NCBI GenBank assembly: GCA_010909165.1
Contig: VJWM01000068.1
Span: 930,001-994,000 of the forward strand
DNA length: 64,000 bases
Source of the DNA: Anthoceros angustus
Taxonomy: Eukaryota; Streptophyta; Anthocerotopsida; Anthocerotales; Anthocerotaceae
Direction: 5' to 3'
The number at the start of each line of letters is the position of its first letter. The stretch's first letter is position 1. A program made the translations under genes and the position numbers. Under the pieces are notes generated by a model that ran no database searches, was not told the DNA's origin, and saw nothing but the letters and a program-made list of their open reading frames with translations. This document shows, piece after piece, positions 55,315-64,000 of the stretch.

Positions 55315-55856
55315 GGGCAAGTCGGCATTGTAAACTACAGCGAGAACACTAGTTGTACACTACGTGAAGCACATGGGGTGTATATTGCATCGTTGATCTT
55401 TGCAGCAGAGACACATTGCCTTGTGCTGTACGCAGATCTTGATATGGCTCCTGAATGCGCTGTCCACACCTTTCCTGCGAGTGAAGTAGGAAAACGCGGT
55501 CGTACCCAAGCAACTCGAGCAATCAATGACTCCGTGTCGCCTTTGTTCTGTGTTTCTGGGACATCGTCCATGCCCATAGCCAAGGGAGAGCTGAACAGAC
55601 CTGAAGCCGCAGCGAATTGACAATACTATCCTACTGAGACCCAATGTCCTCATAGTATTCATCATGAAGGAACCGTTCTCCTAGAGCGTCTATCCTCCAA
55701 CTTTTCCGACTATGAAGTGCTCAGGGTATTGGACAACGTAATGGGATGATACATGAGGAAACCTAGGCCAACAGCCGAAGATGTCGAGTGATGGAATCAA
55801 CAAGCTCTTTCTGACCTGCAAAGCATACGACGCAGCGTGTGAAGGCTGTGAAGAAA
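55315..55856. other. Convergent intergenic region between SQE and PTH2
   Basis: No gene. The two genes converge here; small frames on both strands (55378-55620, 55665-55335) look incidental. Confidence 0.55.
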
Positions 55857-57269
55857 TTATGCAGAATTTGTTAGAGGAAACGCGGTTGAAGGAAACGAAG
55901 ACGAACCAGGTCCAATAGCAAGCACTGTCTTTGACCCTGCTGCCACCTGTCAGTAGACCACAATTTGTAAGATCCTACTTTACGGTAAGTACAGCGTTTT
56001 CAAGTTCAAACCTGGTTCTCCAGCATGCGTACCTGTGTTCGGCCGGCGTCTGCAACAGTGAAGGTTGGCAGGCCAGCCTTCTCTGCTCTGTGCCTCAGTT
56101 CATTCCTGAAACGGCAACAGAATTGCTTACAAATCTGCCAGATTAACCACATGGGTTGTTGCTCGGCTGGGTAGACGACTCACATTTCTTGCTGATTTTT
56201 GCAAGTGACCACAATCTTGGGCTGCCCGCACTGCTCCCACTTGGACAAAAGAGGCCTTTGTCTGCCACAAGTCCGGAAGTTGATTAGTCACTCGGACAAT
56301 AGTTGTGGCTTTCACGACTAGCGTGCGGGTACAAAAAAGTGGAGGTACTTGGGAAGGACCTGGAAAGCAGCTCACTATAGATGCCAACTGCCGCATCTGC
56401 ATAAGAAACCAAGCAGCATTCACTCTCCACTCATGAATTCAACATCACAGCAACCGAGTACTGAGGGCCCCGACCACACTGCAAAGGTTGTACGATACAG
56501 CCCAATGAGAAACCGCAAAGCAGAAGCTCAGAGAGCAAATAACATCCAAGTTGTGAGCATTCCAAGTTAGGACGGGAGAGAGAACTTATATCCCCCCTCT
56601 GTTGACGTCTCTTACATACACAGTAGGTTGACCATGAGTTAGCATGTTGGATGGAGTTCAGTACTCAAATCTCTCAGATAGGCATACCAAAATCTGAACG
56701 GAAATCTGAACTGAATTCGCCGTCACATGCACCTGATGTCGTTCATTCCAGTTCAGCAGGTCTGTTAGCCAGGAAGCTTGAGAGCAGTGAGCAGGGAATG
56801 CAACCTGGGCATGTCGGGACTTACGAGAACACTGTGCTGCAACTTTGCCTCCGCCCATTTTTAGGTCTTGACGAACAACAAAAACCTGTGCAAAAGCACC
56901 ACACACACATGCAGGACAAGCATGAATCTTCCCCACCAACCCGCCACGGACTAACGAGGAGTACAAATTTCAACTACCATCTTCAGCTCTGTGCTGTCCG
57001 CCGTAGACGTGCTGGTGTCGGTGTTGGTGCCGATGCTCGCCTGGCCCGCACTCCTGAGCCTTAGGGCTTTATTCTTCGCCCTGCTGCCCTGCTGCTCCCA
57101 CCGATTCTTCCCGCTAGGAGCATCAGCAGCGCCTGGGAATTGCACCATCATGCCCAACACGAACCCAACCACCAGCGCCGGCAGGTACTGCCAGCCCCAG
57201 CGCCGGCGACAACCAACTCTGTCGACGCACATTCTTCTGCACCGCTCTCTGCTTCGAGGGCACACCTTT
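55857..57269 (-). pseudogene. Peptidyl-tRNA hydrolase 2 (PTH2), copy 1, frameshifted
   Basis: Minus-strand exons 57269-56978, 56885-56825, 56396-56349, 56261-56184, 56105-56033 and 55946-55857 spell the PTH2 family in order: a membrane anchor (YLPALVVGFVLGMMVQF), then VFVVRQDLKMGGGKVAAQCS, HAAVGIYSELLS, WEQCGQPKIVVTC, AGLPTFTVADAGRTQ and VAAGSKTVLAIGPG. PTH2 cleaves peptidyl-tRNA released from stalled ribosomes; the N-terminal anchor fits the mitochondrial-outer-membrane type. Further 5' exon(s) must exist upstream of 57269 but are unresolved. Two indels break this copy: in the exon 57269-56978 near 57188, and two extra bases in the exon 56261-56184 near 56250. The other copies read correctly at one or both of these places, so the underlying gene may be intact and these may be consensus errors. 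Confidence 0.8.
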
Positions 57270-57339
57270 CTGCAACCCAAATCCGCCACAGTCTCGTCAC
57301 CAAATCCCACTCCGCACCAACACACCCCAAACAAACACA

Positions 57340-58226
57340 AAGCACCATCTCACATCCGGCTTTTCAAATCTCTCCTCCGCCTTCACGGGCCAAACCAAGC
57401 GCCTCAGCACCCCGATGTTAGAGATTTTCTCACCAGAGCCGTTCTCACGCTCTTGCTACATTCACAAAACTCACACCATAACTCCAACCGCACCAAACAT
57501 CTCACACACACAACAACACGCCAAAATCATTCCCCACAGCCCACCCATCTCACCGGCTTCCCTTCCTTCGGCTCCTGCTGGTGCTTCCACAGACAACCGA
57601 ACGGAGACATGTCGCTCCTGTCCCCGTTATGCAGTCAGGCCAGCCTCACCCTGTACCGCAAGGATGAAGAATCTTCCTTCTCCACGCTTCCCCAAATTCG
57701 GCCTTGCCCTGCTGCTCCCACACCACCTCCCCAGACATGGTCGCACCATCTGCTACACACAAATTCCTGAGTCGTGAATCGTGAGCTTCTCGGGACCAGC
57801 AGCAGGCATGCTTGTTTGGGTCTGGGATTTTTGGTTCATTAAATTGATTAAATATTATTTAACTTCTACATAAAATAAACTGGAGTTAAAACGTAGGTCA
57901 AAGCTGGAGAAAGCGAGACCGTGAATGTGTTGTAGACACACAGTGTGATTAGGGTTGTAATAAAAAGGCGTGGATAGGCAAATCGAGTCGTGGCAGGAGG
58001 TACATATGTTGGCGAGATATGTCGAAGTTGTCATCCAATGAGGAAGCGATAATGCGAGCCGAGGGGATGCTTGGCTCGCAGCGGCCTTGGCGGAAAACCC
58101 TGACCAGGGCGGGGACGGGAGGAGCAGCTCGCAGCATGGGCAGATCGAGACGGCGGCGCGAGGAATCGAGACAGGGAGGAAGACGAGGAAGAGCTCGAGT
58201 GAGGAGGAGGAGGAGGAGGAAGAGGA
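57340..58226. promoter_or_regulatory. Divergent upstream region of PTH2 and SECA1
   Basis: Probably contains the 5' exon(s) of PTH2 and the promoters of both genes. A candidate PTH2 first exon on the minus strand is ATG near 57610 (MSPFGCLWKHQQEPKEGKP, then donor GTGAGA), unproven. AT-rich 57830-57990 includes TTAAATATTATTTAAC. A GAGGA-rich tract precedes the SECA1 ATG. Confidence 0.4.
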
Positions 58227-59064
58227 ATGGCGGCGCACACTGTAGCTGCGGTTGTGTGCTCGGAAGTGGCCGGGGTGGCGGGAGCTGCTACCATCTCCGG
58301 CTCCCGGCTGTCGCGGGCGCCGTCGTCTTTGCTGCTGGGATCGTCGCCGCCGCCACCGTCGCCTCTGGTGCACTACAATGGCCTGCACCGATCGCACAGC
58401 GAGACGGCCGTGGGGTCCTTTCTGGGCCAGCGGGGCCGCTCTGGATGGAGGCGCAGCAGCAGCAGCAGCCGAGGGGAGGAGCGCGGCGGCGTCGGCCTCC
58501 TGGGGGTTTCTGGGAGGGCTGTTCAAGGGCAGGATTCCGGGAGGGCACGCGGCAGGAGTACGCCAGCGCGGTCGGGGCGGTGAATTCCCTGGAGGCGGAG
58601 ATGCGGGAGCTTTCGGACGAGGGACTGAGGGGAGAACGGAGGAGCTTCGTGCCAGGGTTGCGGGCGGGAGGGTCTGGATTCCGTGCTGCCGGAGGCGTTT
58701 GCCGTGGTGCGGGAGGGGCCAAGCGGGTGTTAGGGTTGCGGCCGTTCGACGTGCAGTTGATTGGAGGGATGGTGCTGCATCGCGGCGAGATCGCGGAGAT
58801 GCGGACCGGGAGGGAAAACGCTCGTGGCGGTGCTCCCGGCGTATTTGAACGCGTTGGGAGGAAGGGCGTGCATTCGGTGACGGTGAATGATTATTTGGCG
58901 CGGCGGGATTGCGAGTGGGTCGGGCAGGTGCATAGGTTTTTGGGGCTGAAGGTTGGGCTGATTCAGCAGGGGATGAGTCCGCGGAAAGGCGGGAGAGTTA
59001 TGGTTGTGATGTTACTTATGTGACGAACAGTGAGCTCAGGTTTGATTTTTGAGGGATAATCTGG
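58227..59064 (+). pseudogene. SECA1 5' part, copy 1 (truncated, frameshifted)
   Basis: Starts [16 protein letters not shown], a plausible plastid transit peptide. In changing frames it then encodes [35 protein letters not shown] with GEIAEMRTG (leading into the nucleotide-binding loop), [20 protein letters not shown] and [14 protein letters not shown]. These are chloroplast SecA, the ATPase motor that drives precursor proteins through the thylakoid SecYE channel. Many one-base losses in G and C runs break the frame (for example just after AEMRTG at 58810, where the Walker A loop is damaged). The copy ends abruptly at 59064, about a quarter of the way through the expected protein, where block Z repeats. 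Confidence 0.8.
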
Positions 59065-62000
59065 CAGTAGACCACAATTTTGTAAGATCCTACTTTACGG
59101 TAAGTACAGCGTTTTCAAGTTCAAACCTGGTTCTCCAGCATGCGTACCTGTGTTCGGCCGGCGTCTGCAACAGTGAAGGTTGGCAGGCCAGCCTTCTCTG
59201 CTCTGTGCCTCAGTTCATTCCTGAAACGGCAACAGAATTGCTTACAAATCTGCCAGATTAACCACATGGGTTGTTGCTCGGCTGGGTAGACGACTCACAT
59301 TTCTTGCTGATTTTGCAAGTGACCACAATCTTGGGCTGCCGCACTGCTCCCACTTGGACAAAGAGCCTTTGTCTGCCACAAGTCCGGAAGTTGATTAGTC
59401 ACTCGGACAATAGTTGTGGCTTTCACGACTAGCGTGCGGGTACAAAAAGTGGAGGTACTTGGGGAAGGACCTGGAAAGCAGCTCACTATAGATGCCAACT
59501 GCCGCATCTGCATAAGAAACCAAGCAGCATTCACTCTCCACTCATGAATTCAACATCACAGCAACCGAGTACTGAGGGCCCCGACCACACTGCAAAGGTT
59601 GTACGATACAGCCCAATGAGAAACCGCAAAGCAGAAGCTCAGAGAGCAAATAACATCAAGTTGTGAGCATTCCAAGTTAGGACGGAGAGAACTTATATCC
59701 CCCTCTGTTGACGTCTCTTACATACACAGTAGGTTGACCATGAGTTAGCATGTTGGATGGAGTTCAGTACTCAAATCTCTCAGATAGGCATACCAAAATC
59801 TGAACGGAAATCTGAACTGAATTCGCCGTCACATGCACCTGATGTCGTTCATTCCAGTTCAGCAGGTCTGTTAGCCAGGAAGCTTGAGAGCAGTGAGCAG
59901 GGAATGCAACCTGGGCATGTCGGGACTTACGAGAACACTGTGCTGCAACTTTGCCTCCGCCCATTTTTAGGTCTTGACGAACAACAAAAACCTGTGCAAA
60001 AGCACCACACACACATGCAGGACAAGCATGAATCTTCCCCACCAACCCGCCACGGACTAACGAGGAGTACAAATTTCAACTACCATCTTCAGCTCTGTGC
60101 TGTCCGCCGTAGACGTGCTGGTGTCGGTGTTGGTGCCGATGCTCGCCTGGCCCGCACTCCTGAGCCTTAGGGCTTTATTCTTCGCCCTGCTGCCCTGCTG
60201 CTCCCACCGATTCTTCCCGCTAGGAGCATCAGCAGCGCCTGGGAATTGCACCATCATGCCCAACACGAACCCAACCACCAGCGCCGGCAGGCCGCCAGCC
60301 CCAGCGCCGGCGACAACCAACTCTGTCGACGCACATTCTTCTGCACCGCTCTCTGCTTCGAGGGCACACCTTTCTGCAACCCAAATCCGCCACAGTCTCG
60401 TCACCAAATCCCACTCCCGCACCAACACACCCCAAACAAACACAAAGCACCCATCTCACATCCGGCTTTTCAAATCTCTCCTCCGCCTTCACGGGCCAAA
60501 CCAAGCGCCTCAGCACCCCGATGTTAGAGATTTTCTCACCAGAGCCGTTCTCACGCTCTTGCTACATTCACAAAACTCCACACCATAACTCCAACCGCAA
60601 TAACACCAAACATCTCACACACACAACAACACGCCAAAATCATTCCCCCACAGCCCACCCATCTCACCGGCTTCCCTTCCTTCGGCTCCTGCTGGTGCTT
60701 CCACAGACAACCGAACGGAACATGTCGCTCCGTCCCCGTTATGCAGTCAGGCCAGCCTCACCCTGTACCGCAAGGATGAAGAATCTTCCTTCTCCCACGC
60801 TTCCCCAAATTCGGCCTTGCCCCGCTCCCCGCACCACCTCCCCAGACATGGTCGCACCATCTGCTACACACACAAATTCCTGAGTCGTGAATCGTGAGCT
60901 TCTCGGGACCAGCAGCAGGCATGCTTGTTTGGGTCTGGGATTTTGGTTCATTAAATTGATTAAATATTATTTAACTTCTACATAAAATAAACTGGAGTTA
61001 AAACGTAGGTCAAAGCTGAGAAAGCGAGAATGTGTGTTAGACACACAGTGTGATTAGGGTTGTAATAAAAAGGCGTGGATAGGCAAATCGAGTCGTGGCA
61101 GGAGGTACATATGTTGGCGAGATATGTCGAAGTTGTCATCCAATGAGGAAGCGATAATGCGAGCCGAGGGGATGCTTGGCTCGCAGCGGCCTTGGCGGAA
61201 AACCCTGACCAGGGCGGGGACGGGAGGAGCAGCTCGCAGCATGGGCAGATCGAGACGGCGCGCGAGGAGGAATCGAGACGGGGAGGAAGACGAGGAAGAG
61301 CTCAGTGAGGAGGAGGAAGGGAGGAGGAAGAGGAATGGCGGCGCACACTGTAGCTGCGGTTGTGTGCTCGGAAGTGGCCGGGTGGCGGGGAGCTGCTACC
61401 ATCTCCGGCTCCCGCGCTGTCGCGGGCGCCGTCGTCTTTGCTGCTGGGATCGTCGCCGCCGCCACCGTCGCCTCTGGTGCACTACAATGGCCTGCACCGA
61501 TCGCACAGCGAGACGGCCGTGGGGTCCTTTCTGGGCCAGCGGGGGCCGCTCTGGATGGAGGCGCAGCAGCAGCAGCAGCCGAGGGGGAGGAGCGCGGCGG
61601 CGTCGGCCTCCCTGGGGGGGTTTCTGGGAGGGCTGTTCAAGGGGCAGGATTCCGGGGAGGGCACGCGGCAGGAGTACGCCAGCGCGGTCGGGGCGGTGAA
61701 TTCCCTGGAGGCGGAGATGCGGGAGCTTTCGGACGAGGGACTGAGGGGGAGAACGGAGGAGCTTCGTGCCAGGGTTGCGGGCGGGAGGGTCTGGATTCCG
61801 TGCTGCCGGAGGCGTTTGCCGTGGTGCGGGAGGGGCCAAGCGGGTGTTAGGGTTGCGGCCGTTCGACGTGCAGTTGATTGGAGGGATGGTGCTGCATCGC
61901 GGCGAGATCGCGGAGATGCGGACCGGGAGGAAAACGCTCGTGGCGGTGCTCCGGCGTATTTGAACGCGTTGGGAGGGAAGGGCGTGCATTCGGTGACGGT

Positions 62001-62178
62001 GAATGATTATTTGGCGCGGCGGGATTGCGAGTGGGTCGGGCAGGTGCATAGGTTTTGGGGCTGAAGGTTGGGCTGATTCAGCAGGGGATGAGTCCCGGAA
62101 AGGCGGAGAGTTATGGTTGTGATGTTACTTATGTGACGAACAGTGAGCTCAGGTTTGATTTTTGAGGGATAATCTGGC
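59065..62178. repeat. Tandem block Z, second copy
   Basis: Second copy of 55951-59064. Small indels are scattered in both directions, e.g. TTTTGTAAG against TTTGTAAG at the left end, GAGGGAAAACG (58811) against GAGGAAAACG (61926), CAGCGGGGCC against CAGCGGGGGCC. At its right end the SECA1 reading continues properly, so this copy, not the first, has the natural junction. Confidence 0.93.
59137..60375 (-). pseudogene. PTH2, copy 2 (lacks last exon)
   Basis: Same exon order as copy 1. The block starts just inside the last intron, so the final ~30 codons are missing: reading from the AGLPTFTVADAGRTQ exon leads straight into SECA1 sequence of the previous copy. The exon broken near 56250 in copy 1 reads correctly here (KGSLSKWEQC), but a G is missing a few codons later (near 59338) where copy 1 is correct. 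The errors of the two copies are complementary. Confidence 0.75.
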
Positions 62179-63180
62179 GACGAGCAAGGAGGATTTGGTG
62201 CTTCAGGGTTTAATTTTGTGTGATTGATGAGGTGGATTCGATTCTGATTGATGAGGCCAGGACCCCGTTGATCATTTCTGGGTCTGCGGAGAAGCCCAGT
62301 GAGAGGTATTTGAAGGCGGCGAAGATTGCCGCGGTGTTTGCCAAGGATGTGCATTACACGGTGGATGAGAAGCAGAAGACGGTGCTGGTGACGGAGCAGG
62401 GGTATGAGGCCGCGAGGATATTTTGCAGGTCAAGGATTTGTATGATCCAGGAGCAGTGGGCGAGTTATCTGTTGAATGCGATCAAGGCGAAGGAGTTGTT
62501 TCTGCGGGATGTGAATTACATCGTGCGCGCGGGGGAGGTGATGATTGTGGATGAGTTTACTGGGAGGGTGATGCAGGGAAGGCGGTGGAGTGACGGGCTG
62601 CACCAGGCTGTGGAGGCGAAGGAGGGCGTCAAGATCCAGAACGAGACGGTGACGCTGGCGTCCATCTCGTACCAGAACTTCTTCCTGCAGTATCCCAAGC
62701 TGTGCGGGATGACGGGACAGCGGCCACCGAGAGCCAGGAGTTCAGGAGCATCTACAAGCTGAAGGTGACGGTGGTGCCCACCAACAAGCCCATGGTGCGG
62801 AAGGATGAATCGGACGTGGTGTTCAGGACCGCGAGCGGGAAGTGGCGCGCCGCGGTGGTGGAGATTGCGAGAATGCATAAGACAGGAGGCCGGTGCTGGT
62901 GGGGACGACGAGTGTGGAGCAGAGCGAGGCGTTGTCAAGACAGCTGCAGGAGGCTGGGATCGCGCACCAGGTGCTGAATGCGAAGCCGGAGAATGTGGAA
63001 AGGAGTCGGAGATCGTTGCGCAGAGTGGGAGGCTTGGGGCCGTCACCATAGCGACCAATATGGCGGGCGCGGGACGGATATCATCTTGGGGAACGCGGAC
63101 TTCATGGCGAAGTTGAAGCTACGGGAGATGCTGATGCCGCAGGTGGTGAAGCTCGCGGATGGCGAGATTCCGTTCCCCAC
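61335..63180 (+). pseudogene. SECA1, copy 2, intronless, frameshifted and truncated
   Basis: The longer SECA1 copy. After the [10 protein letters not shown] start come [20 protein letters not shown], then [16 protein letters not shown], the AEMRTG part of the Walker A loop, [31 protein letters not shown], the DEAD-box segment [20 protein letters not shown] (about 62222), [98 protein letters not shown] and [12 protein letters not shown]. Roughly 600 of about 1000 expected residues are present; the C-terminal third is missing because block Z resumes at 63181. No intron interrupts 1.85 kb, whereas plant SECA1 genes I know of have many. About ten frame changes occur, mostly at G or C runs. Confidence 0.85.
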
Positions 63181-64000
63181 AACCCGCCACGGACTAACGA
63201 GGAGTACAAATTTCAACTACCATCTTCAGCTCTGTGCTGTCCGCCGTAGACGTGCTGGTGTCGGTGTTGGTGCCGATGCTCGCCTGGCCCACTCCTGAGC
63301 CTTAGGGCTTTATTCTTCGCCCTGCTGCCCTGCTGCTCCCACCGATTCTTCCCGCTAGGAGCATCAGCAGCGCCTGGGAATTGCACCATCATGCCCAACA
63401 CGAACCCAACCACCAGCGCCGGCAGGTACTTCGCCAGCCCCAGCGCCGGCGACAACCAACTCTGTCGACGCACATTCTTCTGCACCGCTCTCTGCTTCGA
63501 GGGCACACCTTTCTGCAACCCAAATCCGCCACAGTCTCGTCACCAAATCCCACTCCCGCACCAACACACCCCAAACAAACACAAAGCACCCATCTCACAT
63601 CCGGCTTTTCAAATCTCTCCTCCGCCTTCACGGGCCAAACCAAGCGCCTCAGCACCCCGATGTTAGAGATTTTCTCACCAGAGCCGTTCTCACGCTCTTG
63701 CTACATTCACAAAACTCCACACCATAACTCCAACCGCAATAACACCAAACATCTCACACACACAACAACACGCCAAAATCATTCCCCCACAGCCCACCCA
63801 TCTCACCGGCTTCCCTTCCTTCGGCTCCTGCTGGTGCTTCCACAGACAACCGAACGGAGACATGTCGCTCCCGTCCCCCCGTTATGCAGTCAGGCCAGCC
63901 TCACCCTGTACCGCAAGGATGAAGAATCTTCCTTCTCCCACGCTTCCCCAAATTCGGCCTTGCCCCGCTCCCCGCACCACCTCCCCAGACATGGTCGCAC
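63181..64000. repeat. Tandem block Z, third copy, partial
   Basis: Starts at AACCCGCCACGGACTAACGA, equivalent to about 56937 and 60046, and runs off the window. It contains the membrane-anchor exon of PTH2 (minus, about 63500-63213), here in frame through AKYLPALVVGFVLGMMVQF, the site broken in copies 1 and 2, but with a 2-base loss near 63290 (TGGCCCACTCC against TGGCCCGCACTCC). Confidence 0.9.

Larger units (their letters stand above)
55951..59064. repeat. Tandem block Z, first copy (PTH2 and start of SECA1)
   Basis: 3114 bp from CAGTAGACCACAATTT to ...GGGATAATCTGG, followed directly by the second copy at 59065. The left border lies within a few bases of the acceptor of the last PTH2 exon, and the right border lies in the middle of the SECA1 coding region. 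Confidence 0.93.

Noticed and set aside
57297-57770. Long His/Pro/Thr-rich plus-strand frame (part of 56991-57770)
   Set aside because: Antisense to PTH2 and its upstream region; it is frame-broken in the other two copies and has no domain.
1-64000. CRISPR arrays, bacterial operons, prophage, toxin genes
   Set aside because: Spliceosomal introns, plant gene families and eukaryotic retroelements throughout; no regularly spaced repeats with unique spacers.
1-64000. tRNA and rRNA genes
   Set aside because: I found no convincing cloverleaf with A and B boxes and no rRNA-like stretch by eye; a covariance-model scan would be needed to exclude them fully.

Overview
The window comes from the nuclear genome of a green-lineage (streptophyte) plant, most likely a seedless land plant or another lineage with swimming sperm. 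The evidence is a set of plant genes with short GT-AG introns of roughly 70-160 bp (UFD1, squalene epoxidase, purple acid phosphatase, an AtpI/CGL160-like thylakoid protein, a mitochondrial-type PTH2), plastid-targeted proteins (SECA1, a DnaJ-type zinc-finger protein), plant STP sugar transporters, a chromodomain Ty3/gypsy element, and a gene for a flagellar dynein-regulatory-complex (DRC10-like) protein. Flowering plants and conifers have no flagellated sperm. I cannot name the species.

Layout. 1-5.2 kb: a directly repeated ~0.5-kb segment and copy A of a dispersed ~3-kb element with coiled-coil reading frames. 5.2-7.2 kb: an unknown three-exon gene. 7.5-12.3 kb: two tandem duplications of about 1.1 and 1.0 kb. 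12.6-14.3 kb: short tandem repeats and a small dispersed repeat family. 14.6-15.6 kb: an ankyrin gene (minus). 16.4-19.7 kb: copy B of the dispersed element. 19.7-23 kb: repeats. 23.1-24.9 kb: UFD1. 25.5-26.7 kb: DnaJ-type zinc-finger gene. 27.8-28.9 kb: LINE remnant (minus). 29.1-29.9 kb: a G-rich minisatellite. 30.0-39.0 kb: two intronless STP paralogues separated by an LTR retrotransposon with matching 5-bp target duplications. 40.1-47.0 kb: a DRC10-like gene broken into repeated blocks. 47.8-55.3 kb: a gene-dense island (PAP, CGL160-like, an unknown two-exon gene, squalene epoxidase). 55.9-64 kb: a PTH2(-)/SECA1(+) divergent pair present in two and a partial third tandem copy.

The main structural theme is stuttering. 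At many places a segment of 50 bp to 3.1 kb is followed at once by a second copy with scattered 1-2-base indels, many in homopolymers. Single-copy genes (UFD1, SQE, PAP, CGL160-like) read cleanly through all exons, while genes inside duplicated blocks (PTH2, SECA1, DRC10-like) carry different frameshifts in each copy. This fits either very recent tandem duplication or, more simply, long-read assembly duplications that were not polished. The genes are mostly independent housekeeping functions (protein degradation, sterol synthesis, plastid protein import, ATP synthase assembly, peptidyl-tRNA recycling, sugar uptake, sperm motility); I see no operon-like system. All coordinates come from hand-tracing reading frames and splice sites.
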